Positions 1 through 6,971 of a stretch of 64,000 nucleotides of DNA are shown in pieces. The notes under the pieces were generated by a model. That model was given only the letters and a program-made list of their open reading frames with translations, searched no databases and was not told the origin of the DNA. The position numbers were made by a program, and so were the translations under genes. The DNA lies in the NCBI GenBank assembly GCA_964534125.1, contig CAZHOJ010000012.1, positions 1 to 64,000 on the forward strand. The letters are read 5' to 3'. The DNA comes from 2-02-FULL-55-14 sp964534125. GTDB lineage: Bacteria > Bacteroidota > Ignavibacteria > UBA10030. Numbering within the stretch: position 1 is the stretch's first letter; each line of letters opens with the position of its first letter.

Positions 1-599
1 TAGCCGCGGTCGAACTGCATACCCTCGACCACATCCAGCTCGGTTTCCGTTCCCTTCGCTTCCTCGACGGTGATGACGCCGTCCTTACCGACCTTCTCCA
101 TCGCGTCCGCGATAAGGTCGCCGATGGTCCGATCGCTGTTGGCGGAAATCGTTCCGACCTGGGCGATCTTTTCCTTGTCGTCGCCGACCTTTTTCGAAAG
201 ACCCTTCAGCTCTTCAACGACCTTCTTCACCGCGAGGTCGATGCCGCGCTTCAGGTCCATCGGGTTCGCACCGGCCGTGACGTTCTTCAGGCCCTCGCGA
301 ACAATGGCCTGGGCGAGAACGGTCGCGGTCGTGGTGCCGTCGCCGGCAACGTCGGAGGTCTTCGAAGCGACCTCGCGGACCATCTGCGCGCCCATGTTCT
401 CCACGGGATCCGTCAGCTCGATCTCCTTGGCAACAGTGACGCCGTCCTTTGTGACGGTCGGCGCACCGAACTTCTTGTCGATGACCACGTTACGGCCTTT
501 CGGACCGAGGGTCACCTTCACTGCATTCGCCAGCTGGTCCACGCCCCGCTTAAGGGCCGAACGGGCATCGCTGTCGAAATCGATAAGCTTTGCGCTCAT
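1..599 (-). CDS. groL: Chaperonin GroEL (60 kDa), N-terminal part; runs off the left edge
   Basis: ATP-dependent barrel chaperonin subunit that folds cytosolic proteins together with GroES. The visible 199 residues are the start of the equatorial domain: the VTLGPKGRNV segment, the ATP-binding GDGTTTATVLAQ motif near residues 86-97, and the NPMDLKRGID segment. The start ATG (597-599) has an AAGGAG ribosome site just upstream. It lies 18 bases downstream of groES, so the two form the usual groESL operon and share the CIRCE-controlled promoter at 972-1029. The C-terminal two thirds lie outside the window. Identity is certain from sequence. Confidence 0.98.
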   Translation of the reverse strand, partial: MSAKLIDFDSDARSALKRGVDQLANAVKVTLGPKGRNVVIDKKFGAPTVTKDGVTVAKEIELTDPVENMGAQMVREVASKTSDVAGDGTTTATVLAQAIVREGLKNVTAGANPMDLKRGIDLAVKKVVEELKGLSKKVGDDKEKIAQVGTISANSDRTIGDLIADAMEKVGKDGVITVEEAKGTETELDVVEGMQFDRG

Positions 600-617
600 A
601 TCTGTAAACTCCTTTCC

Positions 618-908
618 TTACTTGGGCATGATCGCGAAGAGGTCGCTCTCACGCATAATGAGCAGCTCCTCGCCATCGATTGTGACTTCGGTTCCGGAAT
701 ATTTGCCATACAGCACCTTGTCGCCGACCTTCACCTCGGTCGGGATGACCTTCCCGTCATCGCTCATCCGGCCAGGTCCTGCTGCGATCACTTCCCCCCA
801 CACCGGCTTCTCTTTTGCGGTGTCAGGAACGATGATGCCACCCTTGGTCTTCTCCTCCGCCTCGGAAGGCCTCACCACCACACGGTCAGCCAACGGCTTG
901 ATCTTCAT
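618..908 (-). CDS. groS: Co-chaperonin GroES (10 kDa)
   Basis: Heptameric lid of the GroEL chamber. The 96-residue length is standard. Family segments are visible: KPLADRVVVRP at the N-terminus, EEKTKGGIIVPDTAKEKP covering the mobile loop that binds GroEL, the VGDKVLYGKYSGTEV strand and a C-terminal LLIMRESDLFAI. The start ATG (906-908) is preceded by AGGAGATGCAGTC. It is the first gene of the groESL operon, directly downstream of a sigma-70-like promoter overlapped by a CIRCE inverted repeat, so heat-inducible repression by HrcA is expected. Confidence 0.98.
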   Translation of the reverse strand: MKIKPLADRVVVRPSEAEEKTKGGIIVPDTAKEKPVWGEVIAAGPGRMSDDGKVIPTEVKVGDKVLYGKYSGTEVTIDGEELLIMRESDLFAIMPK

Positions 909-971
909 GACTGCATCTCCTGTGATTTGATTGTTTGGTTAAAGTATTGAAACGTATAGACTTAAGGGCAA

Positions 972-998
972 TTAGCACTCTTACTGTGTGAGTGATAA
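972..998. promoter_or_regulatory. CIRCE operator (HrcA binding site) of groESL
   Basis: TTAGCACTC, nine bases, then GAGTGATAA. This matches the CIRCE consensus TTAGCACTC-N9-GAGTGCTAA at 17 of 18 arm positions. It overlaps the predicted transcription start of the groESL promoter, the classic place for HrcA repression. No hrcA gene is in the window. Confidence 0.93.
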
Positions 999-1000
999 CA

Positions 1001-1029
1001 AATATACAAGACAGAAGTTCCTTTGTCAA
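1001..1029 (-). promoter_or_regulatory. Sigma-70-type promoter of groESL
   Basis: On the minus strand: TTGACA (complement of 1024-1029), a 17-base spacer, then TATATT (complement of 1001-1006). Both hexamers are at or near consensus. The start point would fall inside the CIRCE element, about 85 bases upstream of the groES ATG. Confidence 0.85.
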
Positions 1030-1181
1030 GTGGATGATGTGGAGAGATTACCTTGGAAATCGGAGGTTCAGCGTTGGGAGTCGGGATTTCGCGGAGGGGA
1101 CAGACGAGATCGGAAATTCGCAGAATCTGAGAGATGGGAGCGGGACCAGGAATTCGGGGAATTTCCCCGGTTTCCCAGCCC

Positions 1182-1724
1182 CTATCTTCGAACCAGAGCC
1201 CCAATCTTCGTCCGGAGCATTCTGTCGAGCAACACCAGGGCAATGACGGACGTGGCTACCAGCACTAGGTTCCCCTCCCCGGAGATGGGCGGAAGGTTGA
1301 CCATTCCCAGCAGGCTACCGACGACACCGGAAAATCCTTCCCACAGCCTGGATGCGGCATCGGCCCCAGATGTCAGGTCCAGTGTCGGCATGGTAAGGCC
1401 TTCGGACCGGTCTCCGAACACAACAGACCCGGTCACTCCCAGAACGGCCATCATCGCGAACATCGCCCCCATGTTGTCCAACACCCACCGCACAGCGACC
1501 CGGCGCCTCGACGGAACGATGCTCGCCATCACGCGGCGGGTGAACGACCGCGAAGGCATCATCAGGCCCGACCGCCGAGCCGTCCTCAAAAGTGCCTTCT
1601 GAAGCTCCACTTCCCTCCGGCACCGCTCACACGTGGCGAGGTGATTCGTGCAGGTGGCCTGCGTCATATAGTCGGCAGTTGCGTCGACAAATGATTGTAT
1701 CTGCTGCTCAGTGAGGTGTTTCAT
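1182..1724 (-). CDS. Zinc-finger (zf-HC2) anti-sigma factor, membrane-anchored
   Basis: Probable anti-sigma factor that holds the adjacent ECF sigma factor at the membrane. The N-terminal anti-sigma domain carries the H-X3-C-X2-C zinc motif at His28, Cys32 and Cys35 (NHLATCERC). A hydrophobic segment follows at about residues 82-103 and another at about 153-170. The start ATG (1722-1724) overlaps the stop codon of the sigma gene by four bases (ATGA), so the two are translationally coupled. The region between the two hydrophobic segments (about 105-150) resembles no sensor domain I recognise. Function is inferred from the zinc motif and the pairing. Confidence 0.88.
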   Translation of the reverse strand: MKHLTEQQIQSFVDATADYMTQATCTNHLATCERCRREVELQKALLRTARRSGLMMPSRSFTRRVMASIVPSRRRVAVRWVLDNMGAMFAMMAVLGVTGSVVFGDRSEGLTMPTLDLTSGADAASRLWEGFSGVVGSLLGMVNLPPISGEGNLVLVATSVIALVLLDRMLRTKIGALVRR

Positions 1725-2335
1725 GCTGCCTGTTCCTTCTTCTTGTTCCGGCCGCCACTCAGCTCAAGCTGCGCAGCCACTGCATCACGCAGTATGGCCC
1801 GGGCCCTGAAAATACGCGCTTTTACTGTGCCAAGTGCGACACCGGTGATCTCAACAATCTCATCATAGCTCTTCTCGTGTACTGCGAACAGCAGGAAGGT
1901 CGTCCCGTAGGCCTCCGGGAGCCTGTCGATCTCCTCCCGTATGATCGCCGCTGCCTGGTCCGATTCGAACTGCACATCAGGGAGCGGCCCGGTGTCCTCC
2001 TGACGCTCCACGAGGTCTCCGTCGATGTCCGACAGGTGACTGCTCCCCTCCCTCGCACGAGACATACGCGTCGCACATACATTGTAGACGATACGGTAGA
2101 ACCATGTCGCGAACGACGACTTCATCTCGAACTTCGGGAGAGCCCTGAAGGCCCTGACGAATGCGTCCTGGAGCGCCTCTTCCGCCTCTTCCCGGCTCCG
2201 CAGCATACTGTGTGCGAGCGCCATCCCCCGTTCCTTGTGCCTGTCCACCAGCAGCGCGAATGACCGTGCGTCCCCGCCGCGAATGCGGTGGATGATCTCC
2301 TCATCGCTGTCAGGATGCGTGGTCGCGGCTGTCAT
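1721..2335 (-). CDS. ECF-family RNA polymerase sigma factor
   Basis: Extracytoplasmic-function sigma factor of the sigma-70 superfamily. Region 2 is clear (DARSFALLVDRHKERG, then EEAEEALQDAFVRAFRAL, with the WFYRIVYN segment typical of region 2.4). Region 4 is the helix-turn-helix YDEIVEITGVALGTVKARIFRAR near the C-terminus. I chose the ATG at 2333-2335, which gives 204 residues with about 15 residues before region 2. An in-frame start at 2425 would add 30 residues with no family resemblance and would lie close to the nested dyad at 2460-2521. No strong Shine-Dalgarno site marks either start. It is coupled to the zf-HC2 anti-sigma gene, and autoregulation from the shared intergenic region is likely. 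Confidence 0.9.
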   Translation of the reverse strand: MTAATTHPDSDEEIIHRIRGGDARSFALLVDRHKERGMALAHSMLRSREEAEEALQDAFVRAFRALPKFEMKSSFATWFYRIVYNVCATRMSRAREGSSHLSDIDGDLVERQEDTGPLPDVQFESDQAAAIIREEIDRLPEAYGTTFLLFAVHEKSYDEIVEITGVALGTVKARIFRARAILRDAVAAQLELSGGRNKKKEQAA

Positions 2336-2459
2336 GACTCTGGAATAATGTAGCGATTTATCGCTCGCTCTGATGGGACATCCCCGTTCCTCTGATGTGC
2401 CGAAAACCTCCTGAAATTGCCGCATCTGGACAGCGGGAAGAGACCTCTGGGTCCTGCTC

Positions 2460-2521
2460 CTTTGACCCCGCTCGTGCCGGGAATGTTTCAGGAAACCTTC
2501 CCGAAAAACCTGTGGTCAAAG
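2460..2521. promoter_or_regulatory. Nested 62-bp dyad in the divergent sigma / membrane-protein intergenic region
   Basis: Outer arms CTTTGACC (2460-2467) and GGTCAAAG (2514-2521) are exact inverted copies. Exactly ten bases inside each lies an inner near-palindrome at 2478-2503 (CGGGAA..TTTC-AG-GAAA..TTCCCG, only two mismatched pairs). All parts share one centre at 2490/2491. GGAAAC on both strands resembles an ECF -35 element. It is probably a regulatory site for the divergent genes; a cruciform or RNA hairpin is the alternative. Confidence 0.6.
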
Positions 2522-2564
2522 ATTACAAAGGGATCATAAGACCACAGCATCATCGGAGGCAGTC

Positions 2565-2906
2565 ATGGGACCAATTCTCGTAGTGTTCATCATATTCGGC
2601 TCGATCGGGGCAGTCGTGTGGAAGTACCTCGACGGCCGTCACCTGGAAAGGATGGCAATGATCGACAAAGGAGTCAAGGCGGAGGACCTCAAGTCTTCGT
2701 TCAGCTTCGGCCGCATCAGCCCCCTCTCGAACCTGAAGTGGGGCCTCTTCTTCGCGGCCATCGGTCTGGGCATTGGCATTGCGTCGTACCTCGATGAGAC
2801 GCTGGGCTGGGAAGAGTCGGTCTACCCGGCGATGATCTTCCTGTTCGGCGGCGCAGCCCTGATCACCTTCTACACGCTCGCGAAGAACAAGATCGCAGAA
2901 CGTTAG
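2565..2906 (+). CDS. Small membrane protein, DUF6249-like
   Basis: A 113-residue protein of unknown function. It has an N-terminal membrane segment (residues 1-20), a short soluble stretch with the motif RHLERMAMIDKG, and two more membrane segments at about 58-76 and 86-105. Small proteins of this layout, often called DUF6249, are common in Bacteroidota and commonly sit beside ECF sigma/anti-sigma pairs. Here it is divergent from such a pair across the 2460-2521 dyad, so it may belong to the regulon of that sigma factor (inference). The ATG is preceded by a strong GGAGG. Confidence 0.75.
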   Translation: MGPILVVFIIFGSIGAVVWKYLDGRHLERMAMIDKGVKAEDLKSSFSFGRISPLSNLKWGLFFAAIGLGIGIASYLDETLGWEESVYPAMIFLFGGAALITFYTLAKNKIAER

Positions 2907-2937
2907 ACGCACCCGATATCATCGGGGGGAAAAGAAC

Positions 2938-2978
2938 AGAGAGCCCTTGAGGAACACGGGATTCCTCGGGGGCTCTCT
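2938..2978. terminator. Strong hairpin, probable bidirectional terminator
   Basis: AGAGAGCCC-TTGAGGAA and TTCCTCGG-GGGCTCTCT form a stem of about 17 pairs around a seven-base loop. It follows the small membrane protein gene by about 30 bases. Read on the minus strand it is followed by TGTTCTTTTCC, so it may also end transcripts from the peptidase gene at 3195-4301. No U-run follows on the plus strand. Confidence 0.6.
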
Positions 2979-3060
2979 GTGGCATGTACGGGGAAGATGA
3001 GGGACAACCGATGGGAATGTGGACCCCAGGAATCCTCAGACCCAAGTGCAATAGGCCCCT

Positions 3061-3152
3061 CGTCACCCCCGCATGTTGTTGGCGGGGGTCGCCATCTTGG
3101 ATCTATGTTCGCCCACAAAGGCGACCCCGGCCAGAAGCATGCCGGGGTGACG
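3061..3152. repeat. REP/BIME-like element: two hairpins in inverted arrangement
   Basis: Segment 3062-3093 (GTCACCCCCGCATG...GGGGGTCGCC) and the reverse complement of 3120-3151 agree at 27 of 32 positions. Each half is itself a hairpin (ACCCCCGC/GCGGGGGT and ACCCCGGC/GCCGGGGT). The 26 bases between them are unstructured. The form is that of paired repetitive extragenic palindromes. It fills the space between the terminator at 2938-2978 and the peptidase stop codon. No second copy is in this window. Confidence 0.7.
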
Positions 3153-3194
3153 TACATCGATCAGATCCGGTACGTAGAATTCATCTGACGTCCT

Positions 3195-4301
3195 CTATGT
3201 GCGTCTCCCATACCTCCCCAAAACCTCCCTCACCCTCTCCACCGGCATCGCATATACCGTGTTCCCGTCCCTCCCCGTCATCGTCTCCGCCGCTACCATG
3301 GCATTGATCACCGCTTCCTCGGTCGCCTGGATAGTCGCTGCGAAGACCTTCCCGAGATCGTTGTTCGGAAGCATCGTCAGAGATGCAACGGCATCCTTCC
3401 GGCTTGCGCCGGGATTGGCGGTCGAGAAGGCGAGGAAGATGTCTCCCGAGGAATTGTCCCCTATGCCTCCGGTCTTCCCTACCCCAAGCGTGACCCGCTT
3501 CGCCACACGCTTCAGCTGATGCGGAAGCAGCGGCGCATCGGTGGCGACAATGGCGATGACAGACCCTCCGCCAACATCCCCCATCGTCGGCAGGAGGTCT
3601 GCGATCTCCTTCCCCACCGGTACGCCGGCTATCGTGAGCTCCGGCCTTGTCCCGTAGTTACCTTGCACCAGCACGCCGATGGTGTAGTCGGTCCCGTGCA
3701 CGTTGATAGTTCGTGACGCCGTTCCGATCCCTCCTTTGAAGGCATGCAGGATCATCCCGGTTCCGCCTCCGACGTTCCCCTCGACAACCGGTCCGCCCGA
3801 AGCTCCCTGGAGCGCCTGAAGGACATGTTCCTCGCGAACATGGAACCCGTTGATGTCGTTCAGCCAGGCGTCCGACGTCTCCGCTACCACCGGAAGCGAC
3901 CAGGGCTGGAACGTCTCACCGAGCTTCTTCCTCTGCCACCGGATGACCGCATCGCGCACTGTCCCGACACTGTGCGTGTTCGTGATCGTAACAGGGCCCT
4001 CGAGGAATCCCGATTCTTCGACCCACAAGGTCCCGGTCATTTCGCCGTTCCCGTTGAGTGCAAACCACGCTGCCATCACCTGATCAGCGGAATCCTTCCC
4101 CCGGGGATGGATGGCCGTCACTCCCGTGCGTGCAGGCCCCTTCCCCTCCTGCAGTGGACCGTCACCGAAGATCACTGTCGAATGGCCGACCTCCACACCG
4201 CCGACATCTGTGATGGCATTGAAGCGGCCGGGCGTCCCCTCGAAGGGGATCCCTGCATCACGGGCACGCGGTCTGACGGAGGTCTGATGTTTTGCTGACA
4301 C
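3195..4301 (-). CDS. P1/DmpA-family aminopeptidase (peptidase S58)
   Basis: L-aminopeptidase / D-esterase of the DmpA family, an N-terminal-nucleophile hydrolase that self-cleaves into two subunits. The 368-residue length fits. Family features: GRFNAITDVGGVEVGHSTV at about residues 25-44, the ITNTHSVGTVRDAV segment, GGGTGMILHAFKGGIGT near 180-196, and the self-processing motif GIGDNSSGDIFLAF, where cleavage would fall between Asn283 and Ser284 to expose Ser284 as nucleophile. No signal peptide is seen, so it should be cytosolic. The start codon is GTG (4299-4301) with an upstream GGAAGA. Natural substrates of this family are poorly known (small peptides, beta-peptides). Confidence 0.9.
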   Translation of the reverse strand: MSAKHQTSVRPRARDAGIPFEGTPGRFNAITDVGGVEVGHSTVIFGDGPLQEGKGPARTGVTAIHPRGKDSADQVMAAWFALNGNGEMTGTLWVEESGFLEGPVTITNTHSVGTVRDAVIRWQRKKLGETFQPWSLPVVAETSDAWLNDINGFHVREEHVLQALQGASGGPVVEGNVGGGTGMILHAFKGGIGTASRTINVHGTDYTIGVLVQGNYGTRPELTIAGVPVGKEIADLLPTMGDVGGGSVIAIVATDAPLLPHQLKRVAKRVTLGVGKTGGIGDNSSGDIFLAFSTANPGASRKDAVASLTMLPNNDLGKVFAATIQATEEAVINAMVAAETMTGRDGNTVYAMPVERVREVLGRYGRRT

Positions 4302-4382
4302 TGCTGGTCTTCCTGGTGGGTCGAGCGTGTGAGGATCTGGTACGGCGCTGGTGGCCGCTATCGCAGCGCGGCGCCTCGGAGT

Positions 4383-5876
4383 CTATTCTCCGAACCACGC
4401 ATCCACCAGCTTGCGGGTGGTGTGCTGGTCGTTCGTGTGGACATATTCGTTCGTCGTGGGGGAATAGGTGTACTCCCGTTCCCATTCCTTCGCATGCTCC
4501 CGGATCTCGCGCAATGCTGAGATGAATGCCTCCGCTTCGCTGTCCAGCGTCGTTGGATGCAGCGATGCACGGACCCATCCCGGTTTCATTGAGAGGTCAC
4601 CGTGATCGATGTGCTCGGTGATCTCTTTCGACGTCGACTGGTCCACATGAAGGAGATAGTGTCCGTAGGTGCCGGCACAGGAACAGCCGCCCCGGACCTG
4701 GATGCCGTACCGGTCGTTCAGGAGCCGCACGATGAGGTTGTAGTGGATGTCGTCGATATAGAAAGAGATGATCGGCAGGCGGTCGGTGACACCGTCGGCG
4801 AGGATATGCAGACCGGGAATGCTCTTGAGGCCTGCAAAGAGCTTGGCCACGAGGTATGCCTCACGGTCGTGTATATTGCCGGTCCCCATCTCCTCTTTGA
4901 GCTGGACGGCAAGCGCCGCCTTGATGGCCTGCAGAAAACCTGGCGTGCCGCCATCTTCACGGAGCTCGATGTCATCGTAGAACCGGTGCCCGCCCCAGGG
5001 ATTCGTCCACAACACTGTCCCTCCCCCCGGTTGGTCTGGCGTCCTCAGGTTGTAGAGGCTCGAGTCAAAAATAAGAACTCCGGATGAGCCGGGTCCGCCG
5101 AGGAATTTGTGGGGAGAGAAGGTGATCGCGTCCAGCTTCCCGAGCGGATCGGCCGGATGCATGTCGATGTCGGCATACGGAGCGCAGGCCGCAAGATCGA
5201 CGAAACAGAGCCCGCCGTGCTTATGCATGATGCGAGCGAGCGAATGGTATGGCGTGAAGATGCCCGTCACATTCGAACAGGCCGTGAAAGCGCCGATCTT
5301 CATCGGCCGGTCGCGGAACTCCTGCAGCTTCTGTTCGAGCTCTGACGGTTCAACAAGCCCGTCCTCTTTCGCGGGCAGAACGACCACATCAGCTATGGTC
5401 TCTTCCCACGATGTCTGGTTCGAGTGGTGTTCCATGTGCGTGACGAACACCACCGGCCGTTTGTCCGGCGCGATCACCAGCTTGTCCTGCACCTGCTCGG
5501 GTATGCGCAGCCCCAGCATCCGCTGCAGCTTGCAGACGGCGGATGTCATGCCGAAGCCGACGAACAGCAGCGCGTCGGTCTTCGCGGCGTTCACGTGGCG
5601 TTTGATGATGTCATGCGCGCGGTGGTATGCCTCGGTCATCACCCCGCCCGTGATGTTCGATTCCGAGTGGGTGTTGCCGACCAGCGGACCCATCTCGTTC
5701 AGCAGCTTCTCTTCGATAGGCCTGTAGAGACGCCCGCTTGCGGTCCAGTCGATGTATGTCACCTGCCTGCGTCCGTACGGCCCGTCGAAGGACGCATCGA
5801 TACCGACGATGCCCTTTCGGAAGCGGGAAAACGCCGATTCCAGCGTCTCTGAGGCAGTATGAGGGTGGGCAACCAT
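4383..5876 (-). CDS. Class V aminotransferase-fold PLP enzyme (cysteine desulfurase/selenocysteine lyase-like)
   Basis: PLP-dependent enzyme of the class V aminotransferase fold, 497 residues, longer than IscS/SufS (about 400). Visible: YIDWTASGRLYRPIEEKL at the N-terminus, the GNTHSESNITGG loop, the VTHMEHHSNQTSWEE segment, the cofactor lysine in ITFSPHKFLGGPGSSG, and a C-terminal RGGCSCAGTYGHYLL stretch whose cysteines sit where desulfurases carry the sulfur-accepting cysteine. It is divergent from the secreted rhodanese, a sulfurtransferase, which hints at sulfur chemistry, but the substrate cannot be read from sequence. Start ATG at 5874-5876. Confidence 0.85.
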   Translation of the reverse strand: MVAHPHTASETLESAFSRFRKGIVGIDASFDGPYGRRQVTYIDWTASGRLYRPIEEKLLNEMGPLVGNTHSESNITGGVMTEAYHRAHDIIKRHVNAAKTDALLFVGFGMTSAVCKLQRMLGLRIPEQVQDKLVIAPDKRPVVFVTHMEHHSNQTSWEETIADVVVLPAKEDGLVEPSELEQKLQEFRDRPMKIGAFTACSNVTGIFTPYHSLARIMHKHGGLCFVDLAACAPYADIDMHPADPLGKLDAITFSPHKFLGGPGSSGVLIFDSSLYNLRTPDQPGGGTVLWTNPWGGHRFYDDIELREDGGTPGFLQAIKAALAVQLKEEMGTGNIHDREAYLVAKLFAGLKSIPGLHILADGVTDRLPIISFYIDDIHYNLIVRLLNDRYGIQVRGGCSCAGTYGHYLLHVDQSTSKEITEHIDHGDLSMKPGWVRASLHPTTLDSEAEAFISALREIREHAKEWEREYTYSPTTNEYVHTNDQHTTRKLVDAWFGE

Positions 5877-6005
5877 TGTATTCTTCTGGCGTAGAAACTA
5901 TGAATTCGGCCCCCGAAAAACAAGGAAAAGCCCTATCATGCGCTTTGGCCTTGTCACCCCCGATGGGCTGTGCTCTGCTTTCCGATCCTATCGTAAGGAG
6001 GAAGT

Positions 6006-6887
6006 ATGCCTCGGACGATCCCTGCGTTTCTCCTCGGCCTTCTGCTCATCGCGCCGCTTCCTGCACAGCAGTCCCCGCTTGTATCAGCGGACTGGCTGAT
6101 GGAACACATCAGCGACCCTGATCTCGTGGTCCTGCATGTGGCTTCCGCACGACGGGACTATGCATCGGGACACATACCGGGTGCGCGCTTCGTGTGGTGG
6201 GGCGGGATCGCTCCCTCGACACCGGAGAGCGCAACGGAGCTGCCGTCCTTAGAGGAGGCTCAAGCTCTTCTTCGCGAGGCAAGCGTCAGGACAGACTCCC
6301 GTATCGTCGTCGCGTTCGGGGGGCGCTCCATCACCTCGGGGACGAGAACGCTCTACACGCTTCAGTACTTCGGCCTCGCTGAGCGGACGTTCCTCCTGGA
6401 TGGAGGGACCGAGGCGTGGAAGGCCGCGGGTGGAGAGGTTTCGACAGACGTACCAACGGTTGTCGAAGGGGATGTCGTCCTCTCGACACATCCGGAGGTC
6501 TTCGCCGATGCGGAATTCGTGAAGGACCATCTGGACGACACCGGAGTAACGATCGTGGACGCCAGGACTGATGTGTACTACAACGGCCGGCCCGCCGGTC
6601 AACCGCGAAGCGGACACATCCGCGGTGCGGTGAATGTTCAGTATTCGGCCATCGTCGACAGTCTCAACCGGTTCAGATCAGTAGATGAGCTGCAGAAGGC
6701 GTTCGAAGGAGCGGGCGTGAGGACCGGGAGCACTGTTGTGACCTATTGCCATATCGGACAACAAGCCAGCGTCGCCCTCCTCGCAGCCCGGCTTCTGGGC
6801 CATGCCGTGAAGCTGTACGACGGGTCGTTCGAGGAATGGGGTTATCTGGGGGAAGAATATCCGGTGGAAAAGACAGAGGAGCAGTAA
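6006..6887 (+). CDS. Secreted two-domain rhodanese (thiosulfate/3-mercaptopyruvate sulfurtransferase)
   Basis: Tandem rhodanese-domain sulfurtransferase with a signal peptide (residues 1-21, ...LLIAPLPAQQ), so probably periplasmic. The N-terminal domain is catalytically inert in appearance (RIVVAFGGRSITSGT, no cysteine). The C-terminal domain carries the active-site loop CHIGQQAS with Cys248. The conserved DARTDVYYNG and SGHIRGAVNV stretches are present. A strong GTAAGGAGGAAGT site precedes the ATG. The last codons (EKTEEQ) and the TAA stop lie inside a low-complexity CAGTA-type tract that continues into the 3' flank. Thiosulfate versus mercaptopyruvate preference is not decided here. Confidence 0.92.
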   Translation: MPRTIPAFLLGLLLIAPLPAQQSPLVSADWLMEHISDPDLVVLHVASARRDYASGHIPGARFVWWGGIAPSTPESATELPSLEEAQALLREASVRTDSRIVVAFGGRSITSGTRTLYTLQYFGLAERTFLLDGGTEAWKAAGGEVSTDVPTVVEGDVVLSTHPEVFADAEFVKDHLDDTGVTIVDARTDVYYNGRPAGQPRSGHIRGAVNVQYSAIVDSLNRFRSVDELQKAFEGAGVRTGSTVVTYCHIGQQASVALLAARLLGHAVKLYDGSFEEWGYLGEEYPVEKTEEQ

Positions 6888-6963
6888 GCAGTATGCAGGT
6901 ACCGGCAGGCGAAGGGCGCAATATCTTTTCCTGCCCCCCGCCTGCTATCTCCTGCCTACTCTC
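6866..6963. repeat. Pair of degenerate CAGTA/CAGGAG tracts between convergent genes
   Basis: Plus-strand tract at 6866-6899 (GACAGAGGAGCAGTAAGCAG...) overlaps the end and stop codon of the rhodanese gene. A minus-strand tract at 6930-6963 (GAGTAGGCAGGAGATAGCAG when read on that strand) lies just downstream of the M16 peptidase stop. Each tract is oriented like the gene it trails, and together they can pair weakly (GCAGGCG/CGCCTGC). Confidence 0.5.
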
Positions 6964-6971
6964 AAAGCGCT

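Noticed and set aside
988..1602. Open frames starting in the CIRCE region
   Set aside because: They overlap the groESL promoter and the anti-sigma gene and have no ribosome site or family resemblance.
2936..3194. Small open frames on both strands between the membrane protein and the peptidase
   Set aside because: They are made by the terminator hairpin and the REP-like palindromes.
3195..4301. Peptidoglycan amidase or ornithine acetyltransferase identity for the S58 protein
   Set aside because: Both share self-cleaving folds, but the GDNSSGDIFLAF and THSVGTVRDAV motifs fit DmpA specifically.
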